Source: Desulfurobacterium thermolithotrophum DSM 11699 (GTDB lineage: Bacteria; Aquificota; Aquificia; Desulfurobacteriales; Desulfurobacteriaceae). From it: DNA of 64,000 nt. The DNA lies in the NCBI RefSeq assembly GCF_000191045.1, contig NC_015185.1:626501-690500 (forward strand), given 5' to 3'. The position numbers and the translations under genes are program-made. The notes under the pieces were generated by a model. That model was not told the origin of the DNA, ran no database searches, and was given only the letters and a program-made list of their open reading frames with translations. Positions 1 to 8,708 of this stretch are shown one piece after another (positions within the stretch are counted from its first letter, which is position 1; each line of letters starts with the position of its first letter).

Positions 1-309
1 CAAAAAGACATAAAATATTCATGCGGAGGAGTTGTTGACCTTGAGTTTATCAGTTATATCTATCAGCTCTTTATAAAAAAGAGGATAGGCAATACTTTTG
101 AAGTTCTTTCTCTCCTTGGAGATACGGAAAAGAAATTCAAGAAAGCAATAAAGCTTTACAGGCAGATCAGATGGGCGGAAACAGAAAAAAGAATTTTTGG
201 AGAGTATATCTTTTACAGTGATAGAATTGAACTTCTCAAGAAGGAGATACGGAAGATGTATCAGGAGTTTTCTCAATGGATAAAGACAAGAGTCTCAGCG
301 AATACATAG
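1..309 (+). CDS. glnE: glutamine synthetase adenylyltransferase GlnE, C-terminal fragment
   Basis: This reading frame is open from the left edge and ends at TAG 307-309, so only about 102 C-terminal residues are present. It begins with a KYSCGGVVDLEFI stretch, which fits the D/K..GG..DIEFI motif of the C-terminal adenylyl transferase domain of GlnE, and it ends with the helical tail typical of that family (KMYQEFSQWI). GlnE adds and removes AMP on glutamine synthetase in response to nitrogen status. The stop overlaps the next gene by 34 bases, which suggests co-transcription. The assignment rests on a short motif, so another nucleotidyltransferase of the same fold is possible but less likely. 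Confidence 0.7.
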   Translation, partial: QKDIKYSCGGVVDLEFISYIYQLFIKKRIGNTFEVLSLLGDTEKKFKKAIKLYRQIRWAETEKRIFGEYIFYSDRIELLKKEIRKMYQEFSQWIKTRVSANT

Positions 310-899
310 ATGAAATTCAAATAGGACTTGAAGAAGCGTATCCAGGAAAGTTTTTCTTTTCAGGTTCTAACGATTTATCCGTAGTTAGAAGATGGTATTC
401 ATTAAATATACCTCTTGGATTTGTACTTTTAGCACTTAGTGATGAAGAACTTCCCAAGAGATTTTCTCTCAAAGATATTGATGAATTAGTTGTAAAAAAA
501 TTTAGAAAGTATGCTCAAGATGAAGCTAAATTTGCCCTAGGAGCGCTAAGAAAAGAAGTTATTCCCTATGCAAAGCTTGAAAAACTTTACAAAATTTTAC
601 AGTCTATACTGCTTGAGATAGGAGTAGAAGATTTTTCTCTTCTTGAAAAATTAAAAGAATTGAAAAAAATTGAAGATATTAAGGAATTGGAAGAGGAACT
701 TATAAATTTTGAAAAAACTTTTTATAGTTTTCTCTATAAAAATTCACCTTTTAGAAAAGAATGTAGAAAATATGCAGAAAAATTACTAGCTCCTTATAAT
801 ATTTATTGGCATAAAAAAGTACTTCAGCTTACGAAGAAAGCTTTAATAAAAAAATGTTTAAAGGAAAAGTATGGTATCCCAGACTTCACAATTTTATAG
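276..899 (+). CDS. uncharacterised protein of 207 residues
   Basis: I do not recognise this protein. It is a soluble, helix-rich, Lys/Glu-rich protein without a signal peptide or membrane segment. A feature near residues 37-56 is an RRWYSLNIPLGFVLLAL stretch; W..GIPL..VL patterns of this kind recur in small uncharacterised bacterial proteins. No catalytic motif or metal site is visible. The ATG at 276 lies inside the end of glnE, and the gene's own end overlaps the kinase-like gene by 29 bases, so the three genes probably form one transcript. Its job may relate to one of those neighbours, but nothing in the sequence says which. Confidence 0.75.
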   Translation: MDKDKSLSEYIDEIQIGLEEAYPGKFFFSGSNDLSVVRRWYSLNIPLGFVLLALSDEELPKRFSLKDIDELVVKKFRKYAQDEAKFALGALRKEVIPYAKLEKLYKILQSILLEIGVEDFSLLEKLKELKKIEDIKELEEELINFEKTFYSFLYKNSPFRKECRKYAEKLLAPYNIYWHKKVLQLTKKALIKKCLKEKYGIPDFTIL

Positions 900-1545
900 A
901 TACTTAGACTATCCTGCTGGAAGAGAAGAAAGGGTAAAAGAGCTTTTAAAACTTTTAAAGGAAAAGAACATAGAGCTTGTATCTTTTATATCTAAAGGGT
1001 ATAGAGGTGTTGTTTTCAAAGGTATTTACAAAGAAAAGACTGTTGCGGTGAAAGTTTCACGTTCTGATGTACAGAAAGAAAATTTTTTGAAAAGGGAATA
1101 TGAAATTCTTAAGTATCTTTCAGACAAATTAAAAGAGGAAAATCCTGCTCCTACTCCTTTTCTACACAATTCAGAATTTATAGTTATGGAGTTTATAGAA
1201 GGAAAAACTTTTAAATTTGCTATGAATAACTTTAATCCTTACTTTGTTATCAAGGAGACTTTAAAAAGTTGTTATCTTCTTGACGAAGTTTTTATTAAAC
1301 ACTCTGAAATTAAAGGAGAAAAACATCTCATTTTTGATGGAAAGAAGTGTAGAATTATTGACTTTGAAAGCGCTAAGTTTTCAAGATCACCAAGAAATCT
1401 TTTGCAGTTTATTGGATACCACTTGATTAAAAACGAAGAGTTCTTAAAAAAGCTTAAAGTTAGAAAAGAAGATCTTCAAAAGACTATAGAGCTCTACAAA
1501 AAAGATAGGAAGTTAGGATTCAAATTTATTTTATCTCTTTGTTGA
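871..1545 (+). CDS. small RIO/COG2112-like Ser/Thr protein kinase, C-terminus clipped by an IS
   Basis: A compact kinase-like protein of 224 residues. Visible motifs are a glycine loop (SKGYRGVVFKG), an ATP-anchoring lysine (VAVKVSR), a glutamate in KREYEIL, a hinge (VMEFIEG) and a metal-binding DFE in place of DFG (IIDFESAK). A canonical HRD loop is absent, as in the minimal kinases of the archaeal-type COG2112 group. The last two codons (TGT TGA) belong to the IS481-type element inserted after base 1539. Removing the element and one copy of its target duplication restores a 231-residue frame ending LTNPSSGL. The loss is eight tail residues, so the kinase may still work. Substrate unknown. 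Confidence 0.7.
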   Translation: MVSQTSQFYRYLDYPAGREERVKELLKLLKEKNIELVSFISKGYRGVVFKGIYKEKTVAVKVSRSDVQKENFLKREYEILKYLSDKLKEENPAPTPFLHNSEFIVMEFIEGKTFKFAMNNFNPYFVIKETLKSCYLLDEVFIKHSEIKGEKHLIFDGKKCRIIDFESAKFSRSPRNLLQFIGYHLIKNEEFLKKLKVRKEDLQKTIELYKKDRKLGFKFILSLC

Positions 1546-2664
1546 AGTTCAGATAGAAGGTGGACACCCTACAATAACCTTTGAATACCACAAGGAGGTG
1601 TCCACCGATGAAACAATTGAAAAGATTCAAAGGAACATCCCTCCATATATCAAGCACAAATACAGCATTCAAAGAAACCCTGAAAGAAGGAAGAAGAGTA
1701 AAAAAGAAGCTTGACCTAACAAAAGACAGAAATGTTAAAAGGAGACTCAAATGGATAGAGTATTACCACAAAACAGGCAACGCCAGAAAAACATGCAGAT
1801 ACTTTGGCATCAGTCCAACAACCTTCTACAAGTGGAAAAAAAGATACGACAAGTACGGGATAGAAGGACTCCAAGACAGAAACAAAAGACCTCATAAAGT
1901 AAGACAACCACAAACAGAACCTGAAATAGAACACATCATCGTCACAATAAGGGAAAAATTCCCAACCTGGAGCAAAGAAAAGATAGCAGCCTTCATGGAA
2001 AGATACCTAAATGTAAAAATATCATCCTCTACAGTTTACAGGGTTCTCAAAAGACACGGACTAATAGAAAGAACCTGGAAACTAAAAAGTACCTACAAGA
2101 GGAAGAAACAGAAAGGGAAAAAGAACCGCACCAGAAAAGGACTAAGAGCAGACAAACCAGGAACAATCCTCATGGACGTTAAATACCTCTACTGGTGCGG
2201 TAAAACCTTTTACCAGTTCACGGCAATAGACAAGTTCACCCGAATAGCATTTGCCAAGGTTTATTCTACAAAAAGCAGCAGGAGCGGAAGAAGGTTTTTT
2301 GAAGAACTTGAAAAATTTCTTCCCTTCAAGATAGAGAAAGTTCAAACGGATAACGGGAGCGAATTTTTAGGGGAGTTAGACGAATATCTTAAAAGAAAAG
2401 GGATAGAACACTACTTTAGTTATCCGAAATCTCCCAAGACTAATGCGCATGTAGAAAGGTTTATTCAAACGACAGAAAGTGAACTATGGATGATAGAAGG
2501 AACAGAACCGACTGTTGATGAGATGAATAAAAAACTTTTTGAGTATTTAAAGATTTACAACTTTCTTAGACCCCATCACTCTTTAAATTACAAGACTCCC
2601 GCTGAGAAGTTTGAGGACTATATTAGAAGTCATCAAGGTGTCCACCATGTATTGAACTCGAACA
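1540..2664 (+). mobile_element. IS481-type insertion sequence with terminal inverted repeats and 5-bp target duplication
   Basis: The element is bounded by imperfect inverted repeats. The left end runs TGTTGAAGTTCAGATAGAAG from 1540 and then GGTGGACACC (1559-1568). The right end (2637-2664) reads on the opposite strand TGTTCGAGTTCAATACAT and then GGTGGACACC. The flanking direct repeat CTCTT occurs at 1535-1539 and 2665-2669. TG...CA ends and a single DDE transposase fit the IS481 family. Insertion was at the very end of the kinase gene and 5 bp upstream of the rpmH promoter -35 box. Confidence 0.9.
1594..1606 (+). repeat. internal copy of the IS end motif overlapping the transposase ribosome-binding site
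   Basis: GGAGGTGTCCACC carries GGTGTCCACC (1597-1606), the reverse complement of GGTGGACACC at 1559-1568. The two can pair as a hairpin in a transcript entering from outside, which would sequester the AAGGAGG sequence before the ATG at 1608. Protection of transposase genes from external read-through in this way is known in other IS families; here it is inferred from the sequence alone. Confidence 0.55.
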
Positions 2665-2696
2665 CTCTTTTGACAAATCCTTCCTCTGGATTATAA
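1608..2696 (+). CDS. IS481-type DDE transposase
   Basis: The DDE transposase of the surrounding element. An N-terminal helix-turn-helix (NARKTCRYFGISPTTFYKWKK, about residues 45-65) and an HTH_29/32-like region are followed by an rve integrase core. The acidic triad is the D of LMDVKYLYW, the D of VQTDNGSEF and the E of TNAHVERFIQ. I chose the ATG at 1608, which follows AAGGAGG (1592-1598), over the upstream TTG at 1581. The right inverted repeat is inside the frame (GVHHVLN). The frame leaves the element and uses a host TAA at 2694-2696, so its last ten residues derive largely from the interrupted kinase gene. The gene appears intact. Confidence 0.9.
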   Translation: MKQLKRFKGTSLHISSTNTAFKETLKEGRRVKKKLDLTKDRNVKRRLKWIEYYHKTGNARKTCRYFGISPTTFYKWKKRYDKYGIEGLQDRNKRPHKVRQPQTEPEIEHIIVTIREKFPTWSKEKIAAFMERYLNVKISSSTVYRVLKRHGLIERTWKLKSTYKRKKQKGKKNRTRKGLRADKPGTILMDVKYLYWCGKTFYQFTAIDKFTRIAFAKVYSTKSSRSGRRFFEELEKFLPFKIEKVQTDNGSEFLGELDEYLKRKGIEHYFSYPKSPKTNAHVERFIQTTESELWMIEGTEPTVDEMNKKLFEYLKIYNFLRPHHSLNYKTPAEKFEDYIRSHQGVHHVLNSNTLLTNPSSGL

Positions 2697-2697
2697 T
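2670..2697 (+). promoter_or_regulatory. consensus sigma-70 promoter of the rpmH-rnpA-yidC operon
   Basis: A perfect TTGACA (2670-2675) is followed by a 16-base spacer and a perfect TATAAT (2692-2697). The leader to the rpmH start codon at 2737 is about 35 bases. The -10 box overlaps the TAA that ended the ancestral kinase gene. The IS target duplication ends at 2669, directly against the -35 box. Confidence 0.9.
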
Positions 2698-2736
2698 TCC
2701 ACGTATCAATTACGCTAAGATTAAAGGAGGTGTAAA

Positions 2737-2898
2737 TTGTCAACAAAAAGGACATATCAGCCAAGTAGGCTTCACGGTAAAAGAGTTCATGGATTTAGAG
2801 CAAGAATGAAAACAAAAAGCGGAAGAGAAATTCTCAGAAGAAGAAGAAAGAAGGGACGTAAGAAACTTACGGTAAGTGACGAGTGGAGAAGAAGATAA
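2737..2898 (+). CDS. rpmH: 50S ribosomal protein L34
   Basis: Translation from TTG 2737 gives a 53-residue, Arg/Lys-rich protein beginning [20 protein letters not shown] and containing [22 protein letters not shown], the L34 signature. L34 is a structural protein of the large ribosomal subunit. The core is normally about 44-46 residues; the extra tail (TVSDEWRRR) covers the overlap with rnpA. A strong Shine-Dalgarno sequence, AAGGAGGTG (2723-2732), fixes the TTG start. It is the first gene of the conserved rpmH-rnpA-yidD-yidC block. Confidence 0.95.
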   Translation: MSTKRTYQPSRLHGKRVHGFRARMKTKSGREILRRRRKKGRKKLTVSDEWRRR

Positions 2899-3248
2899 AT
2901 TTCACGTTCAAAAAACACGAAAGGCTAAGAAAACAATCTGATTTTAAAAGAGTTTTCGATTCCGGAAAAAGCCTCGGTGGTGTCACCGTGGCTTTTTACT
3001 TTGTGTCAAATAATGTTGATTATCCAAGAGCTGGTTTTATAGCTTCAAAGAAAATTTCAAAAAGAGCAGTAGATAGAAACAGAGCCAAGAGATTAATGAG
3101 GGAAGTTTTCAGATTAAATAAGCACAAGCTTAAACCAGTTGATATTATCTTTATTGCAAGGAAAGGAATTTTGGGAAAAAAGTACCATGATGTTGAAAGT
3201 GATTTTTTAAAGCTTGCAAAGAAAGCAGATATTCTGAGGGAAGAGTGA
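2883..3248 (+). CDS. rnpA: ribonuclease P protein component
   Basis: The protein subunit of RNase P, which assists the catalytic RNA in cleaving 5' leaders from pre-tRNAs. At 121 residues it has the usual length. The family motif appears as [13 protein letters not shown] (about residues 60-72), and [13 protein letters not shown] near the N-terminus matches the substrate-leader groove region. Translation begins at GTG 2883, inside the end of rpmH (16-base overlap), so the two are translationally coupled. It overlaps yidD by four bases at its end. Confidence 0.95.
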   Translation: MEKKINFTFKKHERLRKQSDFKRVFDSGKSLGGVTVAFYFVSNNVDYPRAGFIASKKISKRAVDRNRAKRLMREVFRLNKHKLKPVDIIFIARKGILGKKYHDVESDFLKLAKKADILREE

Positions 3249-3460
3249 GAAAGATAAACTCATTAGTAATCTTACTTATAAGAGGTTATCAGAAGTTTTT
3301 TTCACCTTTTTTACCTGCAAGTTGCAGGTACTATCCTACTTGCTCTAACTATGCAGTTATGGCAATTGAAAAGTATGGACTTTTAAAAGGTGGTATAAAA
3401 GCAATTTACAGAATTTTAAGGTGCAATCCTTTTTCAAAAGGTGGAATAGATTACCCATAG
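3245..3460 (+). CDS. yidD: membrane protein insertion efficiency factor YidD
   Basis: A 71-residue protein with the YidD signature: an amphipathic N-terminal helix ([18 protein letters not shown]), the cysteine-rich [12 protein letters not shown] motif, and the tail [16 protein letters not shown]. It acts at the inner face of the cytoplasmic membrane to help YidC insert proteins. The GTG start at 3245 overlaps the rnpA stop, and yidC follows after ten bases, the standard gene order. Confidence 0.95.
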   Translation: MRKINSLVILLIRGYQKFFSPFLPASCRYYPTCSNYAVMAIEKYGLLKGGIKAIYRILRCNPFSKGGIDYP

Positions 3461-3470
3461 GAGACGGAAG

Positions 3471-4943
3471 ATGGAAAAGAACAAGCTACTTTCAATAGTT
3501 CAAGCAGCTTTGCTAGCGTTTATTTTAGTTTTAGGGTTTCAATTTTTCTTTGGAAAGAATGAAGAAAGAAAAAATGTTAAGGAAGCTTTAAAACAAGAAC
3601 ATGTTGTGAAAGTAGATATACCTGAATCTAGAGAAATAGGAAAAGTTGTTAAAGTAAAAACTCCTCTTTATTCTGCTGAAATTTCGACTGTAAACGGTAA
3701 ACTTTTATCGCTAACGGTAAAAAAATATAATGCTCAGCTTGTTTCTGAATTTTCAAAAAAGATGGGAATATTTCCATTAATGACAATATCAACTGATGAA
3801 AAGCTATCAAAAGAACTTGCCAATATTTCTCTTACTCCATCTATGAAAAAGGTTCTAGTAAAAGATAAAGCAGTTATTCTAAAGTTAGAAGGAAGTCTCC
3901 AAGACGGTAGGAAGTTTGTTAAAGAGCTAACTTTCTATCCTGATTCTTACAGAATAGACGTTAAGACAGAGCTCAAAGGAGAAAAGTTAATAACTCTTAT
4001 TGGACCAGATATTAGGGTAAATGAAGCTCATACCTCAAGAATGGGACATATTGGTCCTGTTGTTGAAACAGAGAAAGGAATCGAAAGGCTGGAACCACAG
4101 GAAATAAAGACTCCCATTAGTTTTAAAAATGTAAAGTGGGCAGGGGAAGAGGATAAATACTTCCTGATGGCAATAAAAGATACAGATTTTCCTGTTTCTA
4201 TAGAAAATATTAACAGCCATACAGTTATAAAGGGATTCATAGGAAGTGGTATTTTCTACGGTGGTCCAAAAGAGTTAAATCAGCTCGAAAGTTTAGGAAT
4301 GGATAAAGCAATAGATTTTGGAATCTTTGGATTTCTTGCAAAGCCATTCCTTAAGTTCTTTCTATTTCTTCATCAATTTATTCCAAATTGGGGATTGGTT
4401 ATTATAGTTCTTACAATTTTAATAAAGATAATCCTTCATCCACTCACTCATAAAAGCTTTGAATCTATGAAAAAGATGCAGGAATTAGCTCCAAAGCTTG
4501 AAGAGATAAAAAACAAGTATAAAGACAATCCACAGAAACTCAATGAAGAAATGATGAAGCTATACAAAGAAGCTGGTGTAAATCCAATGGGTGGATGTCT
4601 TCCAATACTTCTTCAAATACCTATTTTCTTTGCTTTATATGAGATTTTTCTCAATGCAGTCGAACTAAAAGGAGCTTCTTTCCTTTGGGTTCCTGATCTT
4701 TCAATGCCTGATTCCACCTTCATTATGCCTATTTTAATGGGTGCTTCAATGATTCTTCAGCAGAAATTAACACCAACTACTAATCCTCAACAGGAAAAAA
4801 TATTCATGATAATGGCGGTTGTTTTTACTTTTATGTTTGCAAGTTTTCCAGCAGGTTTAGTTCTCTACTGGTTAACGAACAATATAATTACAGCTATTCA
4901 AAACTTTATTATAAATAGAATGCTCCACAGGGAAAGTAACTAA
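3471..4943 (+). CDS. yidC: membrane protein insertase YidC/Oxa1
   Basis: The YidC insertase folds and inserts inner-membrane proteins alone or with SecYEG. The 490-residue protein has an N-terminal membrane anchor (residues 8-26), a large periplasmic P1 domain (about 50-290) typical of diderms, and a C-terminal 60KD_IMP domain (about 310-485). Visible in the core are a KIILHPLTHKSFESMKKMQEL coiled region, NPMGGCLPILLQIPIFFALY, and a final YWLTNNIITAIQNFIINR helix. It starts at ATG 3471 behind GGAGACGGAAG and is followed after one base by the next gene. Confidence 0.95.
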   Translation: MEKNKLLSIVQAALLAFILVLGFQFFFGKNEERKNVKEALKQEHVVKVDIPESREIGKVVKVKTPLYSAEISTVNGKLLSLTVKKYNAQLVSEFSKKMGIFPLMTISTDEKLSKELANISLTPSMKKVLVKDKAVILKLEGSLQDGRKFVKELTFYPDSYRIDVKTELKGEKLITLIGPDIRVNEAHTSRMGHIGPVVETEKGIERLEPQEIKTPISFKNVKWAGEEDKYFLMAIKDTDFPVSIENINSHTVIKGFIGSGIFYGGPKELNQLESLGMDKAIDFGIFGFLAKPFLKFFLFLHQFIPNWGLVIIVLTILIKIILHPLTHKSFESMKKMQELAPKLEEIKNKYKDNPQKLNEEMMKLYKEAGVNPMGGCLPILLQIPIFFALYEIFLNAVELKGASFLWVPDLSMPDSTFIMPILMGASMILQQKLTPTTNPQQEKIFMIMAVVFTFMFASFPAGLVLYWLTNNIITAIQNFIINRMLHRESN

Positions 4944-4944
4944 A

Positions 4945-6210
4945 ATGGAATCAGATAATTTAACCATTTATTATATAGCTTTGCCCATTCTTGTTCTTCT
5001 TTCCGGTCTCTTTTCAGCTTCAGAGACCGCTTTCTTTTCTCTTAATACCTTAAGACTTGAACGACTTGCAAGGGAAGGAAACAGAAAAGCGGAAGAAATC
5101 TTAAAGTTTCTTCAAAATCCTGCAAATCTTATTGCTACAATTCTTGTTGGTAACGAAATGGTAAACATAGCAATAGCTGCTACATCTGCAACACTCTTTG
5201 TAAAACTCCTTGGCAAAGAGTTAGGAGCAACTTTATCCGTACCCATTACCGTCGTAATTTTACTTATTTTTGGTGAGGTAACTCCTAAAACTCTTGCAAT
5301 CAAGTATAGTGAAAGATATGCCTTTTTTATTTTAAGCTTTATAAAGCTAGTCAGTATACTAATAGCTCCTTTTAGGTTGATTTTTGTTAAATTTGCTTCT
5401 ATCTTGTTAAAACCTTTTGGGATAGAGCTCTTTAATAAACCTAAAGTTTTAACAGATGAAGAGTTCATGATCTTAGTTTCTGAAGGAGCAGAAGAGGGAA
5501 CTATAGCAACTGAAGAAAAAGAGCTAATAGATAGAACTCTTGACCTTGGAGAAACAGACGTAAAGGAAATAATGGTTCCTAAACATAAAATTTTTGCCAT
5601 TCAAAAAGATACACCTGTAAAAGAAGCAATTGAAAAGATAAAGAAAACAAAGTTTTCACGGATACCTATTTATGATAACTCTCTTGATGAAATCGTTGGA
5701 GTTTTATACACAAGGAAAATTTTGCCTTTGAGATTAAATCCTGAAGATCTTGAAAAACCAGTAAGTCATTTTATTGATAAACCTTACTTTGTAACAGAAT
5801 TTCTCACTCTTGATAGACTTCTTGAAGAAATGCAAAGATCAAAAAAACACATGGCTATAGTTATTGATGAGTATGGAAATACAGCTGGTTTGGTGACTCT
5901 TGATGATATTTTAACAGAGATTGTTGGAGAAATACCGGATGAGAAGAAAATAACAGAAGAGATAAAAAAGATTTCTGAAAATAAATATCTAATTTCAGGT
6001 GATACTTCCATCGAAGAAATAAAAGAGCTACTTAACTTAGAAGAAGATCCAGTATTGGAAGAGGTTGATACTGTAGCTGGACTTATCATGGCTCTTACAA
6101 AAAGAATCCCGATAAAAGGAGAATCTATTACCTATAAGGGTTACAAGTTTACAGTTGATGAAATGGAAGGAAATAGAATTACATCAGTTATTGTGGAGAA
6201 AGAAAAGTAA
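4945..6210 (+). CDS. CNNM/CorC-type hemolysin-family transporter, copy 1
   Basis: A membrane protein of 421 residues with an N-terminal DUF21/CNNM domain (about 1-190; FSASETAFFSLNTLRLERLA, with three to four hydrophobic segments), a CBS pair (about 210-330; DEYGNTAGLVTLDDILTEIVGEI) and a C-terminal CorC_HlyC domain (about 340-420). CNNM/CorC proteins are linked to magnesium or cobalt efflux in several bacteria; older annotation calls them hemolysin C, which is not supported here. The ATG at 4945 lies one base after the yidC stop, and the end overlaps the next, homologous gene by one base. Confidence 0.85.
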   Translation: MESDNLTIYYIALPILVLLSGLFSASETAFFSLNTLRLERLAREGNRKAEEILKFLQNPANLIATILVGNEMVNIAIAATSATLFVKLLGKELGATLSVPITVVILLIFGEVTPKTLAIKYSERYAFFILSFIKLVSILIAPFRLIFVKFASILLKPFGIELFNKPKVLTDEEFMILVSEGAEEGTIATEEKELIDRTLDLGETDVKEIMVPKHKIFAIQKDTPVKEAIEKIKKTKFSRIPIYDNSLDEIVGVLYTRKILPLRLNPEDLEKPVSHFIDKPYFVTEFLTLDRLLEEMQRSKKHMAIVIDEYGNTAGLVTLDDILTEIVGEIPDEKKITEEIKKISENKYLISGDTSIEEIKELLNLEEDPVLEEVDTVAGLIMALTKRIPIKGESITYKGYKFTVDEMEGNRITSVIVEKEK

Positions 6211-7457
6211 TGGAAGGTTGGGCTCTTTTTTTAATACTTTTATGTGTTCTTTCTGAAGGTTTCTTTTCAGGAAGCGAAATAGCAATAGTTTCTCTTCCAA
6301 AAGTAGAACTTAAAAAAAGATTGCAGAAGGGAGATAAGGCTGCAAAGCTTTTGAACAAGCTTCTTTCTGAACCTGAAAAACTACTTACAACAACCTTAAT
6401 AGGTACCAATCTTTCTACTGTTACAGGTTCAACAATTTATGCAACTTTGATACTTGGAGATATTATTAAAGTATTTCCCCAATTGTCTGCTTATCCAGAA
6501 ATTGTTACTGTTTTGACATTTACTCCGATAACTTTGACGTTTGGAGAACTAATTCCTAAAAGCCTGTTTCAAAAGTACTCCCACCAAATAGCCTTTAAGA
6601 TTGTCTATCCAATTTATCTCTTTTATTATCTTTTTAAACCTATCTCTTTTGTTGTTATAACTTTTGCAAAAACATTTGCAAAGTTAGTTGGAGCTGAATC
6701 CGAGCAAAATCCATTTGTAACAAAAGAGGAACTTCAGCTTCTTGTGGAGAGCTCCTCAAGATTTCCAGTAGAAAAAACGGAAAGAAATATTCTTAAAAAT
6801 ATCTTAAAGCTTAGAGAAAAAACAGTTGGAGATATTTACGTTCCTCTCTTAAATGTTGTTGCGGTAAATGAAAATGCACCTGTAAAAAGTGCCTTAAGTC
6901 TTTTAGAAAAGTCTGGTTTCTCAAAACTTCCTGTTTATAGAAAGAGATTTGATGATATAGTTGGTTACATTTCTATAGGAGATCTTCTTAATACAGAAAG
7001 TGGAGAAATATCTGTAAAGGAACTCATGAGACCAATTCTCGTATTTCCAGAATACATGAGTATATTTGATGCACTTAAAGAATTTAGGAAATCCAGCGAT
7101 CAAATGGCAATTGTTGTTGATGAGTATGGTTCAACTCTTGGAATTTTAACTCTTGAAGACATACTTGAAGAAATTGTTGGAAGAATAGAAGATGAATTTG
7201 ATAAGTCTAAACTTTCAATTACTAAGAAAGGAAATGAAATCCTAGCTGATGGTTCTGTGGAAATAGAGGAATTAAACAAACTACTTAAAAAACCTCTTCC
7301 TAAAAGTCCTGATTATGTTACAGTTGCTGGTCTTATACTCTCAAAACTTGGAAGATTTCCTAAAAAAAGGGAAAAAATAGACCTTGAAACGGCCGAAATA
7401 ATAGTTGAAGATGTAGAAAAAAAGAGAATAAAAAAAGTTAAAGTAAAAGAGAAATAA
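6210..7457 (+). CDS. CNNM/CorC-type hemolysin-family transporter, copy 2
   Basis: A 415-residue paralogue of the preceding gene with the same order: DUF21 domain (FFSGSEIAIVSLPKVELKKRL), two CBS motifs (DEYGSTLGILTLEDILEEIVGRI near residue 310) and a CorC_HlyC C-terminus (DYVTVAGLILSKLGRFP). Its ATG at 6210 uses the last base of the upstream TAA, so translation is coupled. A tandem pair suggests either a heteromeric transporter or two ion specificities; the sequence does not say. It converges on purT with four bases between the stops and no obvious hairpin. Confidence 0.85.
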   Translation: MEGWALFLILLCVLSEGFFSGSEIAIVSLPKVELKKRLQKGDKAAKLLNKLLSEPEKLLTTTLIGTNLSTVTGSTIYATLILGDIIKVFPQLSAYPEIVTVLTFTPITLTFGELIPKSLFQKYSHQIAFKIVYPIYLFYYLFKPISFVVITFAKTFAKLVGAESEQNPFVTKEELQLLVESSSRFPVEKTERNILKNILKLREKTVGDIYVPLLNVVAVNENAPVKSALSLLEKSGFSKLPVYRKRFDDIVGYISIGDLLNTESGEISVKELMRPILVFPEYMSIFDALKEFRKSSDQMAIVVDEYGSTLGILTLEDILEEIVGRIEDEFDKSKLSITKKGNEILADGSVEIEELNKLLKKPLPKSPDYVTVAGLILSKLGRFPKKREKIDLETAEIIVEDVEKKRIKKVKVKEK

Positions 7458-7461
7458 CTTT

Positions 7462-8643
7462 TTAACTTTCAATGACCTTTATTTTTAGTGCTGCTTCCTT
7501 AGCTTTCTTTCTTGCTTCATCAACAGTATCAGCAGTAGCCAAGGTTATTCCCATTCTCCTTCTTGGCCTTGTAGTAGGTTTACCAAAAATTTTTACCGTT
7601 GTATCTGGAATTGATAGAGCTTTTTCAATTCCTTCATATCTTGGAGCAACTCCAAAACCTTTGGCATGAAAACAGTGAGAAGCTCCTGGTGATATTAGTT
7701 TTATATCCATAGGAAGTCCTAAAATTGCTCTTAAGTGAATTTCAAATTCGCTCATGTTTTGAGTAATCATCGTTACCATTCCAGTATCATGAGGGCGAGG
7801 AGAAACCTCACTAAACCAAACTTCATCTTCCTTTACAAAAAATTCGCAGCCAAATATGCCGTAACCTCCAAGAGCGTCGGTAATGGCTTTTGCCATTTCT
7901 TTTGCTCTCTTAAGAGCTGTTTCTGTCATAGGTTGAGGTTGCCAACTTTCTTGATAATCTCCATCAACTTGGACATGACCAATTGGTTCACAGAAAAGAG
8001 TTCCCTGTTCCTTAGTTCTAACAGTTAAAAGCGTAATTTCAAAATCAAAATCTATAAACTCTTCAATAATAACAGCATTACCTTTACCTCTTGCATTTCT
8101 TTGAGCATAGAAAAATGCTTCATCTATTTCCTCTTCTTTTCTAACTATACTTTGTCCTTTTCCTGAAGAACTCATAACCGGTTTTACAACAACAGGAAGA
8201 CCTATTTCTTTAACAGCTTTCTTATAACTTTCCAAATCCGAGGCAAAGCGATATTTTGAAGTTTTTAGTCCAAGTTCCTCTGCTGCTAATCTTCTTATTC
8301 CTATTCTATCCATTGTGTACTTTACAGCCTTTGCACAAGGAACAACATTAAAGCCTTCCTCTTCAAGTTCTAAAAGAACATCAGTATCAATTGCCTCAAT
8401 TTCCGGAACTATAAAATCAGGTTTCTCTCTATAAACTATATTCTTTATTTGGCTGCCGTCTTTCATATCTATAACATAAAACCTCTGCGCTACTTGCTGT
8501 GCTGGAGCAAATTGATAATTATCAACAGCTATAACCTCTATTCCAAGTCTTAAAGCCTCTAGAGCAAATTCTTTTCCAAGTTCACCGCTTCCAAGAAGAA
8601 GTACTTGCGTAGAATTGTGAGAAAGGGGAGTTCCTATCTTCAT
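7462..8643 (-). CDS. purT: formate-dependent phosphoribosylglycinamide formyltransferase (GAR transformylase 2)
   Basis: PurT makes formyl-GAR from GAR, formate and ATP, replacing the folate-dependent PurN step of purine synthesis. The 393-residue length is standard. The ATP-grasp architecture is clear: a nucleotide-binding start ([21 protein letters not shown]), a glycine-rich loop ([16 protein letters not shown]), and the metal site region ECEFFV-like [27 protein letters not shown]. The ATG at 8643 follows GCGGAGGAGCC. It is the last gene of the minus-strand run, 65 bases after the AEC gene, and probably has its own translation signal within a shared transcript. Confidence 0.95.
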   Translation of the reverse strand: MKIGTPLSHNSTQVLLLGSGELGKEFALEALRLGIEVIAVDNYQFAPAQQVAQRFYVIDMKDGSQIKNIVYREKPDFIVPEIEAIDTDVLLELEEEGFNVVPCAKAVKYTMDRIGIRRLAAEELGLKTSKYRFASDLESYKKAVKEIGLPVVVKPVMSSSGKGQSIVRKEEEIDEAFFYAQRNARGKGNAVIIEEFIDFDFEITLLTVRTKEQGTLFCEPIGHVQVDGDYQESWQPQPMTETALKRAKEMAKAITDALGGYGIFGCEFFVKEDEVWFSEVSPRPHDTGMVTMITQNMSEFEIHLRAILGLPMDIKLISPGASHCFHAKGFGVAPRYEGIEKALSIPDTTVKIFGKPTTRPRRRMGITLATADTVDEARKKAKEAALKIKVIES

Positions 8644-8708
8644 GGCTCCTCCGCAGAATAAAAATCTTGGTTTAAAAAGTGAATGTTAATTATAGTCAAC
8701 TTCAACAA

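Noticed and set aside
1581-1607. TTG 1581 as the transposase start
   Set aside because: The ATG at 1608 has AAGGAGG at the right distance, and the upstream residues lie in the inverted-repeat region.
4945-7457. Hemolysin function of the tandem CNNM genes
   Set aside because: The hemolysin name is historical; the domains indicate membrane ion-transport-type proteins.
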